The position numbers were made by a program, and so were the translations under genes. A DNA stretch of 64,000 nt from an uncultured Acidobacteriota bacterium (lineage in GTDB: Bacteria > Acidobacteriota > Blastocatellia > Pyrinomonadales > Pyrinomonadaceae): the NCBI GenBank assembly GCA_937873515.1, contig CALMYB010000003.1, positions 1 to 64,000 of the forward strand, read 5' to 3'. Of this stretch, positions 52,977-63,242 are shown one piece after another. How positions within the stretch are numbered: the stretch's first letter is position 1; each line of letters begins with the position of its first letter. The notes beneath the pieces were generated by a model. It saw nothing but the letters and a program-made list of their open reading frames with translations. It had not been told where the DNA came from and did no database searches.

Positions 52977-55220
52977 ATGGCCATCGACCCGAACGAAAAA
53001 CTTTCACGGATCTTAATGATCGCCCTTGGGGTGTGTGCGATCGGGTTTGGCATTGTCAGATTCGACGTCTCGAATCTAACGCCGCTGCTCGCTGCCCTCC
53101 TTCTGTTCGCAGTAGTTATCGCGCCGCGGGCAAGCATTCCCCTGCCGGGAACCGACATTGCACTAACGTTCTCCGACGCCTGCATCTATCTCGCCTTTCT
53201 TTTCTACGGCGGTCCGACAGCGATCCTCTTTGCGGGAATCGAAACGACGGCAAACTGTCTTTATCTCTACTACCGAAAGGGCTTTAGATTTCAGCCCTAC
53301 ATGGTTCCGTTCAATATCGCTCTGAACGTCGTCAGTTTCACGGCGGCATACTTGATCTGGACGGTTCTGCCATCTACACGGCTGGTCACGGGGCCGTTCG
53401 GAAGTGTGCAGCACCTTATCGTGACCCTCGGGACGATCTCGGTCCTGCATTTCGTGATCGCTTCGTCTTTGCTGTCGTTTATCAGGGCGAAGAACCGTCT
53501 TAGCGAAGCGTATCGGAGCTGGCGGAAGGATTTCTCCTCGCGCGCAATGATGCACATCGTCGGCGCTGGCCTCGCCGCTTTGGTCTATATGCTCGCCACC
53601 TACGGCGACATTCTTACGGCCGTCATCTCGGCGGTCGGTATCGCGATCGTCTATTTCAGCTATCGAAGGTCGGTTCAAGACCTTAAAGAGGCAATGCTGG
53701 AGACCGAAGCGGCTCAAAAAGAAAAAGCGGAAACCGAACGGATGCTTCGAAGAGAGGCTGAAGTCTATGCGTCCGAACTCGCCGTGTCATTAGAGAGCCA
53801 AGAGCGGGCAAATATCGCGTTACGCAAGAGTGAGCAGAACTTTCAGCATGCAGCTTTGCACGATGCATTGACAGGCCTTGCAAACCGAAAACTCTTCCAC
53901 GAAAAGCTCATGGATCGGATCGCGGCGTATCGCAGCGACAACACGGCGGCCTATCACGTGCTCTTCCTCGACCTTGCAAGATTCAAGAACATCAACGACA
54001 GCCTCGGCCATACGATCGGGGACAAGGTCTTGAGTATAGCTGCCCGACGGTTCCTGCGGCTTGTAACGCCCGCGGACATGGTTGCGCGGCTCGGCGGCGA
54101 CGAATTTGCGATCGTACTGAAAGGTCCATCCACCGCAGCAAAAGCAAAGAAGGTCGCGCAGCGGATACACAGCAGTATTTCGCAGCCATTCTCGCTAAGC
54201 GGCAACCGCATCTCGATCTCGGTCAACATCGGCATCGCCCCAGCCGACATGGAATACACGACACCCGAAGAGGTCCTGCGCGATGCCGACATTGCAATGA
54301 ATTATGCAAAGGCGCAGAGGGAGAGCGTCGCATTGTTTACGCGTGATCTACGCACGCGATTCCTTGAACGTGTTCGTCTGGAGATGGACCTCAGCCACGC
54401 TATCGAACGCGGCGAACTCTCGATGAGCTACCAGCCGCTTGTCAGGATATCCGACGGAAAGCTGCTTGGCTTTGAGTCCCTTCTGCGGTGGAATCATGGT
54501 GAATTCGGAAACATCCCGCCGGCAAGGTTCATACCCATAGCCGAAGATTCAGGACTCATCATTCCGATCACCAAATGGATCCTGCGTGAAACGACCGATC
54601 AGATGGCCGAATGGCGAAAGATCTCGGCTGAGACCAGCGACATCCTCGTCAGCGTGAACATCTCAGGAAAACATCTGTCAAGCGAAGATCTTGTTTACGA
54701 TATCGAGTGTGCCCTCGAGCGATCGAGACTTGCGCCCGAGGCGTTGAAGCTTGAGATCACCGAAAGCACCGCGATGGACAATCCTGAATTCACGCTGAAA
54801 CTCCTGAAAGACCTCAAGCGGCTCGGCGTTCAGCTTAGCCTTGACGATTTCGGAACAGGCTACTCAAGTCTTAGCATCCTGCATAAACTGCCGTTTGATA
54901 CGATCAAGATCGACCGCTCGTTCGTCTCCGGAGTCGGCCCGAACGGCGAAGATTCGGAGATCATCCAGACGATCATCTCGCTCGCGAAGAACCTGCGAAT
55001 GAAGGTCATCGCCGAAGGCATCGAAACGCAGGCTCAGCTCTCCGTCCTGAAACATTTAGGCTGTGACTACGGACAAGGCTATCTTCTTGCAAAACCGATG
55101 ACCGCCGCCAAGGCGGAAGCGGCGCTCTACGCCGGGCGAGGTTGGCTTCCCTACCAAACAGCGGACAACGGCAAGTCGGCCAACGCCGAATTTGATCGAA
55201 ACGACATCAGCGTCTTTTGA
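52977..55220 (+). CDS. membrane GGDEF/EAL cyclic-di-GMP protein
   Basis: 747 residues. About six transmembrane helices form an N-terminal sensor (about 15-230), then a coiled-coil linker (EAAQKEKAETERMLRREAEV), then GGDEF (HDALTGLANRKLFHEKL and intact RLGGDEFAIVL) and EAL (about 480-740). The EAL signature reads FESLLRW, keeping the metal Glu, with NISGKHL, EITES, DDFGTGYSSL and the IAEGIET block. Both activities could be live. The ATG is preceded immediately by AAGG, an unusual spacing. Confidence 0.92.
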   Translation: MAIDPNEKLSRILMIALGVCAIGFGIVRFDVSNLTPLLAALLLFAVVIAPRASIPLPGTDIALTFSDACIYLAFLFYGGPTAILFAGIETTANCLYLYYRKGFRFQPYMVPFNIALNVVSFTAAYLIWTVLPSTRLVTGPFGSVQHLIVTLGTISVLHFVIASSLLSFIRAKNRLSEAYRSWRKDFSSRAMMHIVGAGLAALVYMLATYGDILTAVISAVGIAIVYFSYRRSVQDLKEAMLETEAAQKEKAETERMLRREAEVYASELAVSLESQERANIALRKSEQNFQHAALHDALTGLANRKLFHEKLMDRIAAYRSDNTAAYHVLFLDLARFKNINDSLGHTIGDKVLSIAARRFLRLVTPADMVARLGGDEFAIVLKGPSTAAKAKKVAQRIHSSISQPFSLSGNRISISVNIGIAPADMEYTTPEEVLRDADIAMNYAKAQRESVALFTRDLRTRFLERVRLEMDLSHAIERGELSMSYQPLVRISDGKLLGFESLLRWNHGEFGNIPPARFIPIAEDSGLIIPITKWILRETTDQMAEWRKISAETSDILVSVNISGKHLSSEDLVYDIECALERSRLAPEALKLEITESTAMDNPEFTLKLLKDLKRLGVQLSLDDFGTGYSSLSILHKLPFDTIKIDRSFVSGVGPNGEDSEIIQTIISLAKNLRMKVIAEGIETQAQLSVLKHLGCDYGQGYLLAKPMTAAKAEAALYAGRGWLPYQTADNGKSANAEFDRNDISVF

Positions 55221-55370
55221 CGATCCGCTCGCCGCCGGGCCGACATATCCAACCGATCTCGGTCAAGGTCGACCGCTAAAGAATTGCGCGTCACGCAGCC
55301 GCACTTCGTTTTGGAGCTGTCGCGGTCTATACTCTTCGCATCAATCTAGATGTGAGGTGACCGTTCGATA

Positions 55371-57491
55371 ATGCTCAAAAAGAGTTTCGCCCTATTCCTG
55401 CTCCTTTCATTCTTATCCGTCAGCTTTCCGGCTCAGACGAAGTTCGCTTATCCTGCGGCTCATCGTTCCGACCAGGTAGATGACTTTCATGGCGTTAAAG
55501 TTCCCGATCCGTACCGCTGGATGGAGGACACCGAATCCGCTGAGATGCGAACCTGGATCGAGGCCGAGAATAAGCTGACCGAATCGTATCTCGAAAAGAT
55601 ACCGCAGCGTGAAAAGATCAAGGAACGCCTGACCGAGCTTTGGAATTACGAGCGTTATTCTGCTCCGTCAAAGGTCGCCGACGGTTTCTATATCTACTCG
55701 AAGAACGACGGCCTGCAGAATCAAAGTGTCCTCTATCGTGCGAATTCCGTCTCGGACGAGGGCAAGATATTCTTCGACCCGAACAAGATACTCGCGGACG
55801 GAACGGCCGCCCTTTCCGGTTCGAATTTCACGGACGACGGCAAACTTTGGGCGTACGGTGTCGCCATCGCGGGCAGCGACCGAACCGAATGGCATGTGAT
55901 GGACACGGCGACCGGCAAGCTGCTTCCAGACACGCTCGCTCCTAATCGCCAAGGCGTCTCTGCTTGGAGCAAGGACAACAGCGGATTCTATTATTCGAGC
56001 TACGCTCCGACGAAAAAGGGCGAGGAACTCAAGGAGAATACGTTCTTCCAAAAGATCTACTACCACAAATTAGGAACGCCGCAGTCTGATGATTACGTTG
56101 TTTACGAGCGTCCCGACAACAAAGAATATTTCTCGGGTGCAGAGATCAGCGAGGACGGAAATTGGCTCATCATCACGGTCGGCAAAGGTACCGAGCGGAT
56201 GAATATGGTCTATTTCAAGAATCTCAAGATGGACAAGGCTCCGATCCTCCCGCTCATCGAGAATCTCGATAACAGTTGGAATTTCATTGGCAACGACGGC
56301 TCAACCTTCTATTTTCAGACCGACAAGGACGCCACTCGCGGCAAGATCGTAAAGGTGAACGTGCTCGCCCGCGACCACAAGTTCGCCGATGTGATCCCGC
56401 AAACGGCGGATTCGATCGCAGGTGTGAATCTCCTCGACAACAACAAGCTCGTCGTCAATTACCTGCACGACGCACACACGCTCATCAAGATCTTCACGAC
56501 CGACGGCAAGCTCGTTCGCGACGTCAAGCTGCCGGGCATCGGTTCCGCAGGCGGTTTCGGCGGAAAGCGTAAGGACAGCGAGACGTTCTATTCCTACTCG
56601 AGTTTCAACGCCCCGCCGACGATCTACAGCTACGATATGAAGACGGGGGCAAGCAAACTCTTCCGCAAGTCGAACGTCGAGTTCGACCCATCGCAGTATG
56701 AGGTAAAGGAGGTCTTCTATCCGTCAAAAGATGGTACGAAGATCCCGATGTTCCTCACATACAAGAAAGGAATAAAGCTCGACGGCACGAACCCGACGCT
56801 GCTTTACGGCTACGGCGGATTCAATATCGCGATGACGCCCGGATTCTCGGTCGCCCGCGTCGGCTGGCTCGAAATGGGCGGCGTCTATGCCGTCGCTTGC
56901 CTACGCGGCGGCAGCGAGTACGGCAAGGATTGGTGGATCGGCGGCTCAAGGCTCAAAAAACAGAACGTCTTCGACGACTTCGCGTGGGCCGCGAAATGGC
57001 TGATCGCCAACAAGTACACTTCAACGCCGAAACTTGCGATCAACGGCGGTTCGAACGGCGGACTTCTCGTCGGAGCGACACTGAATCAGCATCCGGATCT
57101 CTTCGGTGCCGCGGTGCCGCAGGTCGGCGTGATGGATATGCTTCGTTTTGATAAGTTCACGATCGGCTGGGCTTGGCGTAGCGACTACGGCGACCCGACG
57201 GATGCCGCCGACTTCAAGGCGATGTACGCGTATTCGCCTTATCACAACGCGAAGAAGGGCACGAAATACCCGCCCGTTCTCGTTACGACCGCCGATCACG
57301 ACGACCGCGTATTCCCGGCCCACAGCTTCAAATACACGGCCGCGATGCAATACGCTCAGGCCGGCGACGCTCCCGTTCTGATACGCATCCAAACACGCGG
57401 CGGCCACGGAGCAGGACTCCCGACGACGCTTGCCATACAACAGCAGGCCGACATCTACGCCTTCCTCGTAAAGGCCTTGAATATGAAATGA
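55371..57491 (+). CDS. prolyl oligopeptidase family serine peptidase (S9A)
   Basis: 706 residues. Signal peptide about 1-19, so it is exported. The seven-blade propeller (about 70-420) starts with HGVKVPDPYRWMED. The hydrolase domain has GYGGFNIAMTPGFS, catalytic Ser in NGGSNGGLLVGA (about residue 562), Asp in TTADHDDRVFPAHSFKY and His in RGGHGAGLPT. It cleaves short peptides after proline. Full length and apparently intact; stands alone. Confidence 0.95.
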   Translation: MLKKSFALFLLLSFLSVSFPAQTKFAYPAAHRSDQVDDFHGVKVPDPYRWMEDTESAEMRTWIEAENKLTESYLEKIPQREKIKERLTELWNYERYSAPSKVADGFYIYSKNDGLQNQSVLYRANSVSDEGKIFFDPNKILADGTAALSGSNFTDDGKLWAYGVAIAGSDRTEWHVMDTATGKLLPDTLAPNRQGVSAWSKDNSGFYYSSYAPTKKGEELKENTFFQKIYYHKLGTPQSDDYVVYERPDNKEYFSGAEISEDGNWLIITVGKGTERMNMVYFKNLKMDKAPILPLIENLDNSWNFIGNDGSTFYFQTDKDATRGKIVKVNVLARDHKFADVIPQTADSIAGVNLLDNNKLVVNYLHDAHTLIKIFTTDGKLVRDVKLPGIGSAGGFGGKRKDSETFYSYSSFNAPPTIYSYDMKTGASKLFRKSNVEFDPSQYEVKEVFYPSKDGTKIPMFLTYKKGIKLDGTNPTLLYGYGGFNIAMTPGFSVARVGWLEMGGVYAVACLRGGSEYGKDWWIGGSRLKKQNVFDDFAWAAKWLIANKYTSTPKLAINGGSNGGLLVGATLNQHPDLFGAAVPQVGVMDMLRFDKFTIGWAWRSDYGDPTDAADFKAMYAYSPYHNAKKGTKYPPVLVTTADHDDRVFPAHSFKYTAAMQYAQAGDAPVLIRIQTRGGHGAGLPTTLAIQQQADIYAFLVKALNMK

Positions 57492-57901
57492 TCGAATGCC
57501 GTGTGGTCACCGATCGTGACAAACAATAGGGCGTAAGGTGCAAACCCTACGCCCTGAATTTTGTTCGTCCCCCGTGGGGACGACATCAAATGGTCAATTC
57601 TGCTGATCAGTCTTGACAAGTGTGTTATACTTACAGGGAGATACACAACACACGTTGTGTGCTTTGTTCTTTGAAAAAATGGTAACTTGCAGATGGGGCG
57701 AGGGCGTCCGCCGCTCCAAAAATAAATTTTTTTATTTTTCTTCGCAAAAATGGCTGTAAGTGTTGAGAACAAAGATACTTATTTGTCCCACGGGGTGTTT
57801 GGGACACTTTGTGACAGTTTGCGTAAGTGCTGGCAATAAAGGAGTTGCGTGTCCCGCGATTATTGGAACTGGATGGGACAGCGGCTTTGAACCATGAGAA
57901 A
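57492..57901. other. intergenic, about 410 bp, with inverted repeats
   Basis: No gene seen. It has an imperfect 11-bp-armed hairpin after the peptidase gene (57528-57555), CGTCCCC-CGT-GGGGACG (57566-57582), ACACAAC-ACAC-GTTGTGT (57643-57660), and TGTCCCA/TGGGACA at 57784-57806, with further GTCCC/GGGAC motifs near 57850-57880. An AT-rich stretch (about 57717-57745) lies in the middle. Regulatory or RNA content is possible but not proven. Confidence 0.55.
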
Positions 57902-57933
57902 AGCCACTGGTCGGCTTGAGGCCGGCCAGTGGC
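57902..57933 (-). terminator. terminator of the small lipoprotein gene
   Basis: GCCACTGG (57903-57910) pairs with CCAGTGGC (57926-57933), and an inner TCGGC/GCCGG extends the stem. On the minus strand it is followed by TTTTCTC, 17 bases after the gene stop. Confidence 0.8.
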
Positions 57934-57950
57934 GTTGGATCGTCCAAAGG

Positions 57951-58262
57951 CTAGTTTGCCTTCTTCACATCAGCCGGCTTATCGGCCGTTTTGCTGTCCG
58001 TCTTCTCACCGTCCTTCTTCTCGGTCGCCTTCGGATCGGAGGTTGTCGGCAAACCCGGTTTCGCGTCGTTATTCACGTCGCTCTTCTTGTCCGTGGCCGC
58101 AGGAGATGCGGCCGGCGATGCTGCCGGACTTGCGGTTGCCGTCGGTGATGCTGCCGGTTTGATCGGCGGAGTGTTCGTGTTCGGTGCAGGCGTACCCGAA
58201 CATGCTGATGCCAATGCAGCCGAGGTTGCCAAAACTGTTCCAAGAATTACTTGTCTTCTCAT
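57951..58262 (-). CDS. small Pro/Ala/Thr-rich lipoprotein
   Basis: 103 residues from the ATG at 58262 (AAGGAAA upstream). Signal peptide MRRQVILGTVLATSAALASAC ends in a lipobox Cys. The mature part is disordered: PNTNTPPIKPAASPTATAS, three ASPAASPAA-type repeats, then a Lys/Asp-rich tail. No catalytic motif. It recalls the two Asn/Ala lipoproteins near 5 kb in architecture. The gene lies before the PBP1A gene on the same strand but is followed by its own terminator. Confidence 0.72.
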   Translation of the reverse strand: MRRQVILGTVLATSAALASACSGTPAPNTNTPPIKPAASPTATASPAASPAASPAATDKKSDVNNDAKPGLPTTSDPKATEKKDGEKTDSKTADKPADVKKAN

Positions 58263-58446
58263 TGTTTTCCTTTTGCTCACTAAAACAAGCGGCTCTTTCC
58301 GGCATTCCGAGCGAGCGAACGGACGCCTCCGCGTGGGTTGTTCACGAGCAGACGGGAGCGGCATTTTGAACACACTTCTCCCAACCTCGCGCAGTAAGAA
58401 CGGGGGCGGAAAAGTTTCTTGCAACTTTTTTTTCGAGAATGTTTCG

Positions 58447-61254
58447 CTAGCGATGGAAAGTGCAGAATTCCTTGGGTTCTTGGCCCTTCGGGAAACTCCG
58501 CGGCTCCCGCTGCGGGCATTTCGAGGTCGCGCGCATTCCGGTCATTGGGCAGATCATCACGGTTACGAGATCCTTTGCTGCGGGCTGCGATTCGTTCTGC
58601 GGCGCCCCTTCGGTCGAATCGGCAGAGTCGGACCAACTTTGCTCGATCGGCGTCTGCGACGGCAGCGGGAGCGGTCCGTCGCCCGCCAACGCGTCTTCCG
58701 TCGAGATCAGTTGGCGATTCGGCAAGGTTCCCGAGATAAAAAGCTCGGTGCGAACGAACTCTTTGGGGACGTTCGTAACGTAGATCTCGGGTTCGGCCGA
58801 CTCGGTCGGCGGTTCGTCGATAAGTGAAGGATCGACGCCGGGGCTTGGCGGCATTGGAGTCGGAGTCGGCGAAGCGGCGGCATTTGGGTCGGTCGAAATC
58901 AGGTCGTCGAGCGGCCGTATGAGCGAACCATTGCGAATGTCGATCTCCGCACGGCGAATTCCGGCGGGCATCGCCCAATCGCCGTTCCATTCGGGATGAA
59001 GAGCGAGAGCGGCTTTCATAAAGTCCGCCCAGATGGGCAACGCTGAATCCGAGCCCTGCATTCCGAGATCGTCGCCGTTGTCAAAGCCAACGTAAACGAC
59101 CGTAACGAGTTCGGGCGTGAACCCCGCGAACCATCCGTCGCGCGAGGTGCCGGTCTTACCTGCGAACGCAGTTTTGCCCGGTACGTTCTGAAAGCCCCAG
59201 GCACGTGCGCTCGCAGCGGTTCCGCGGTTCACGACATCTTTCATCATATCGTCCATAATGTAGGCGACATCAGGGCGTATGACGGACTTCCGGTCGGGCG
59301 TGACGAGTTTCTCGGTACGGCCATCACCGGTCGTGATCTGCGTGATCGGCGTAGGAAGGACACGGTCGCCAAGATTCGCGTACATCGTGTACGCGGTCGC
59401 AACTTCGAGCGGCGTTGCCTCGGCGGTTCCAAGAGCCATCGACGGATAGGCCTTCTCGACCTTCGGAAAGCCGGCCTTTGCCGCAAGGTTCATAACCTTA
59501 CCGATGTTCAGCTGCATCGCAAGATCGACCGTGATGACGTTCTTGCTCTTGACGAGAGCATCTCGAAGCGTGAGTTCCTTGCCGGAGAACGTGTCCCCGA
59601 AATTATTCGGCGAATACGAATCCTGGTTGAACGTGAAGACCTTCTTCTCGTCCTTGATGACGGTGGCGGCCGTGAAGACACGCGAACCCGAATCGTACGC
59701 CGAGTTTATCGCCGTGCCGTAAACAAAAGGCTTGAAGACACTGCCTGGCTGACGCTTTGCGTCCGTCGCACGGTTGAATTGGTTCTTGAGATAGTCGCGT
59801 CCGCCGACCATCGCGACGATCTCGCCGGTCTTCGGACGGATCGAAACAAGCGCCGCGTTCAGGTTGTCCTTCTTCTTCGGGAAATACTTGTCGAGTGCAT
59901 CAAGGCGTCTTGCGACCGTCTCGTAAGCCATCTTCTGCAGATCGGGATCGATCGACGTATAGACTCGCAGATGCTGCAGGGCTTCTGGATCAGACACCAA
60001 TTTCGGCAGCTGCTCGATCGCGTACTGCGAGAAATACGGCATTCCCTGCAGATCGCGTCTGCTGTCGATCTTCTTCAGTTCGATGGGCGTCGCCTTTGCG
60101 GCCTCCGCCATCTGAGGCGTGATCTCGCCGGCCTCGACCATCGACTGAAGCACTTGATTGCGGCGTTCTTCCGACTTTTCAGGGTGCTTATACGGGCTGT
60201 ATCGATTCGGGCTGCGAATGATACCCGCAATGAACGCGGCCTCGGGCAGCGTAAGCTGAGCGACATCTTTCCCAAAATACGCGTCTGCCGCCTCGCCGAC
60301 GCCGTAGATCGAAACGCCGGATTGCTGGCCAAGATAGATCTGATTCGCGTAAAGCGTGAATATCTCCTGCTTGGTCAGCCGCGTTTCCAGGATCACGGAC
60401 ATATAAGCTTCCGTGACCTTTCGCGTCAGCGTCCGCTCATTCGATAGAAGCAGATTCTTGACAAGCTGCTGCGTTATCGACGAACCGCCCTGATTCGAAA
60501 GCGGGCCGTCGTCATCACCTTCGTACCGACGCCACGCGGCCCGTGCGATACCGCGAAAGTTCACGCCGTAATGGTCAAAAAATGCTCGATCTTCGGTAAC
60601 GGTGATCGCCTTAACAAGCGTTGGCGGAATATCGTTGAAGTTCACGGTTCGACGGCGGCCGTCGCCTTCGCTCGCGATCGAGCTGAGCATTTTCGGTTCG
60701 AGCTTTGCCTCGTTGACCTGCTGCCCCGAATCGCGATCGCCGATCGCATCGACCGTCTTGCCGTCCTTTGAGAATTTCACCGTCAAAGCCGGAAAGCTCT
60801 TCTGCCCGTCGATCATCGCCGAGGCCCCGGGTTCAATGCCGAAAGTGTCTGTGTCGATCGAATAGCGGCTGCGTGATCGGTCGGCCTTATCGTTACGCTC
60901 GATGTAGCCCGCCGACTTCAAATAGGCAATGAGTTCATCTCTCGAGATCTTCTCGCCCTTTCGCAGTGTCTTCGGAGCTGAATATATACCCGCGGTCGGC
61001 GTAAATACCTCGCCGGAAAGCAGTCTGCGGTCGATCTGTTCAGAAAAGTCGAGCCAGAAATACGTCGCCGTCAAGAACGCGGATACGATCAGTATCCCGG
61101 CGATCGAGATCGTCCATCCATTGAAGATCAGTCGCAGAAAGCGCCGAAACTTCGTCCGCGGCACCGGCTTTGCGTCCTGCGGCCGATGCTTCTTAAGCCA
61201 TGCCTTTGGCGGCTTCTTAGAGCGAACGTGATTGGAGCTTGGGCTGTTGGGCAT
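58447..61254 (-). CDS. class A penicillin-binding protein (PBP1A-like)
   Basis: 935 residues. Cytosolic Lys/Pro-rich N-terminus, one membrane helix (about 47-68), GT51 transglycosylase domain with catalytic Glu in TVTEDRAFFDHYG (about residue 221) and GSSITQQLVKNLLL, and a transpeptidase domain with SxxK (QPGSVFKPF), SxN (KSKNVITVD) and KTGTSRDGWFAGFT. A Pro/Ser-rich C-terminal extension of about 130 residues ends in a Cys-containing stretch (VMICPMTGMRATSKCPQREP). It polymerises and crosslinks peptidoglycan. Confidence 0.95.
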   Translation of the reverse strand: MPNSPSSNHVRSKKPPKAWLKKHRPQDAKPVPRTKFRRFLRLIFNGWTISIAGILIVSAFLTATYFWLDFSEQIDRRLLSGEVFTPTAGIYSAPKTLRKGEKISRDELIAYLKSAGYIERNDKADRSRSRYSIDTDTFGIEPGASAMIDGQKSFPALTVKFSKDGKTVDAIGDRDSGQQVNEAKLEPKMLSSIASEGDGRRRTVNFNDIPPTLVKAITVTEDRAFFDHYGVNFRGIARAAWRRYEGDDDGPLSNQGGSSITQQLVKNLLLSNERTLTRKVTEAYMSVILETRLTKQEIFTLYANQIYLGQQSGVSIYGVGEAADAYFGKDVAQLTLPEAAFIAGIIRSPNRYSPYKHPEKSEERRNQVLQSMVEAGEITPQMAEAAKATPIELKKIDSRRDLQGMPYFSQYAIEQLPKLVSDPEALQHLRVYTSIDPDLQKMAYETVARRLDALDKYFPKKKDNLNAALVSIRPKTGEIVAMVGGRDYLKNQFNRATDAKRQPGSVFKPFVYGTAINSAYDSGSRVFTAATVIKDEKKVFTFNQDSYSPNNFGDTFSGKELTLRDALVKSKNVITVDLAMQLNIGKVMNLAAKAGFPKVEKAYPSMALGTAEATPLEVATAYTMYANLGDRVLPTPITQITTGDGRTEKLVTPDRKSVIRPDVAYIMDDMMKDVVNRGTAASARAWGFQNVPGKTAFAGKTGTSRDGWFAGFTPELVTVVYVGFDNGDDLGMQGSDSALPIWADFMKAALALHPEWNGDWAMPAGIRRAEIDIRNGSLIRPLDDLISTDPNAAASPTPTPMPPSPGVDPSLIDEPPTESAEPEIYVTNVPKEFVRTELFISGTLPNRQLISTEDALAGDGPLPLPSQTPIEQSWSDSADSTEGAPQNESQPAAKDLVTVMICPMTGMRATSKCPQREPRSFPKGQEPKEFCTFHR

Positions 61255-61356
61255 TCTCTTGATCGTAGGGCGGGCGGCACGAACTGCGGCCGTCCTTAGA
61301 TTTTACTATATTCGGACGGTCTTGATGTAGAGGAAATAATACTTTCTAATTGAAGT

Positions 61357-62214
61357 GTGAAGATACTCGTAACAGGCGGAAGCGGCTATTTGGGCACGCA
61401 CATCCGTTCGCATTTCAAGGCGGACGACCTTTCTCTGCGGCACGGCCAGGATATCTTGAACGTCGAGCACGCACGGGCTGCCGGAGCATACGACGTCGTC
61501 ATCCATCTTGCGGCAAGCCTTGATCGGTCCGGCGTCGGGTCGGAAAACACTCTGAATGTCAACGTTGACGGGACTCGTAAGATACTTAAAGCAATGCGAA
61601 AGGGCAGTACGTTCATCTTTATGTCAACAAAGGATATATATGCCCGTGTCGCAGATCAGTATTCGGAAGTCCCGGAAACGTGTCCCATCGACTATCTGGG
61701 GCAGACGGCATACGAATGGTCTAAATATATTGCAGAACGATATGTCGAACTCTATGCGAACACGAACGAATTCCGAAGCTGCATATTTCGCCTATCAACA
61801 CCGTATGCACCGCCGAGCGAAGGAAACTTGCCGAACTTTGTCGGTGCGATCGCCGAAGCGATAAATTCGGGCGAACCGATCGCACTTCCCGCTGAAGGAC
61901 GCCCGGTTCGGGACATTATCCACGTCGATGACATCTCGGCGGCATGCGAGAGTTTCCTCGAATCAGCGGTCCGTCACGGAAAGTACAATCTCGGCGGCGG
62001 CGGGATGAACGCCGTCTCGATGAAAGAGCTCGTCGAAAAGATGGAGGAAGCCTCCGGCCTGCAGGCCGCGATCGACAGCGAGACCGTCTTGCCGGACCCG
62101 TCGCCGATGAACTACGTTTCCGATCTGAGTTTGATCGACCACGAACTCGCGTGGAGCCCGAAGGTTTCGATCGAAGACGGCCTTGCCACACTTTTTCGTA
62201 CCGCAGCAAAATGA
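61357..62214 (+). CDS. NAD-dependent epimerase/dehydratase (extended SDR)
   Basis: 285 residues from a GTG. NAD-binding MKILVTGGSGYLGTHIRSHF, HLAASLDRSG, the YxxxK pair in YEWSKYIAERY and the substrate loop RPVRDIIHVDDISAACESFL. It is short for a GDP/UDP-sugar epimerase but has every core motif. Because heptosyltransferase and gmhB genes follow with overlaps, a role in a nucleotide-sugar step for LPS is likely; the exact sugar is not established. Confidence 0.88.
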   Translation: MKILVTGGSGYLGTHIRSHFKADDLSLRHGQDILNVEHARAAGAYDVVIHLAASLDRSGVGSENTLNVNVDGTRKILKAMRKGSTFIFMSTKDIYARVADQYSEVPETCPIDYLGQTAYEWSKYIAERYVELYANTNEFRSCIFRLSTPYAPPSEGNLPNFVGAIAEAINSGEPIALPAEGRPVRDIIHVDDISAACESFLESAVRHGKYNLGGGGMNAVSMKELVEKMEEASGLQAAIDSETVLPDPSPMNYVSDLSLIDHELAWSPKVSIEDGLATLFRTAAK

Positions 62215-63242
62215 AGATACTCGTCCGCTCGGCAAATTGGATCGGCGACGCCGTGATGTCCGTGCCGGCGTTGCGCGAGCTTCGCCGAGCGTTTCCAAGC
62301 GATCAGATAACGCTGCATTCGCGAAGTTGGGCCGACGGGCTCTTTCGCGACGCTGATTTTATTGACGAGATCGTCACCTATGATCCGGCAAAATGGCGTA
62401 TCCGCGACATCTTCGATAACTCAAAATTCCTGAAGGAAGATGCATACGACGCCGTCATTCTGTTTCCGAATTCCTTCGAATCGGCACTCACCGTCGCCCT
62501 TTCGCGCATTCCGATCCGCATCGGCTATAACAAGGACGCTCGCGGCTTGCTCCTTACCGCTCCGATTGCCGTTCCCGAATGGAAAGATCGCGCTCACGAG
62601 TCGTTCTATTACCTTGAACTTGTAAAGGAATCGATAAAACGGATCACCGGCCGTGAATCGACCTTCGGTGAGCCTGATTCTACGCTCAACGTTTCCGATC
62701 AGAGGATCGCGGAAGCGCGTCAGTTCATGGCAAGCGAGGGCGTTGATCTCTCAAGGCCGGTGATCGCTCTCGGAGTCGGGTCGCAGAATTCGCTTGCCAA
62801 ACGCTGGCCCGCCGAGAGCTACGCGCGCCTTGCAGAGATGTTGGACGACCACGCTTCGCTTGTCATACTTGGCTCGAAGGCCGAATCAGCCACTGCAGCA
62901 AAGGTCGTCGGGCTGAGCAAAGCAAAACTGATCGATCTATCAGGGAAGACCGAGCTGGCCTCTGCGGTCGCTGTCCTCGCCGCCTGCGATGCAATGATCT
63001 CGAACGATATGGGGTTGGCACACGTTGCGTCGGCCGTCGGCACAAGGACATTCGTCATCTTCGGGCCGACGAATCCGGCGACCACACGGCCATTTTCGCC
63101 GAATGCTGAGGTCATCTCGCATCCCGTCGATTGTTCACCGTGTATGCTGCGGGAATGCCCGATAGACCATCGTTGTATGACCGGCATCACATCCGAATTT
63201 ATCTTCGAGCGTATCCTTAACTATTTAACACTACATGACTGA
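62211..63242 (+). CDS. ADP-heptose:LPS heptosyltransferase (GT9)
   Basis: 343 residues from the ATG at 62211, overlapping the epimerase stop (ATGA). GT9 features: MKILVRSANWIGDAVMSVPA, a central LGVGSQNSLAKRWPAESYAR, MISNDMGLAHVASAVGTRTF and the Cys-rich tail CSPCMLRECPIDHRCM typical of heptosyltransferase II. It adds heptose to the LPS inner core at the cytosolic face of the membrane. A WaaF-like function is probable. Confidence 0.9.
   Translation: MKILVRSANWIGDAVMSVPALRELRRAFPSDQITLHSRSWADGLFRDADFIDEIVTYDPAKWRIRDIFDNSKFLKEDAYDAVILFPNSFESALTVALSRIPIRIGYNKDARGLLLTAPIAVPEWKDRAHESFYYLELVKESIKRITGRESTFGEPDSTLNVSDQRIAEARQFMASEGVDLSRPVIALGVGSQNSLAKRWPAESYARLAEMLDDHASLVILGSKAESATAAKVVGLSKAKLIDLSGKTELASAVAVLAACDAMISNDMGLAHVASAVGTRTFVIFGPTNPATTRPFSPNAEVISHPVDCSPCMLRECPIDHRCMTGITSEFIFERILNYLTLHD

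Noticed and set aside
57613-57631. TTGACA and TATACT near the hairpin in the 57.6-kb gap
   Set aside because: The two elements are only 7 bases apart, too close for a sigma-70 promoter.
57830-57857. Possible sigma-54 promoter GGCA ... TTGC
   Set aside because: Spacing between GG and GC is 3 bases longer than the -24/-12 consensus.
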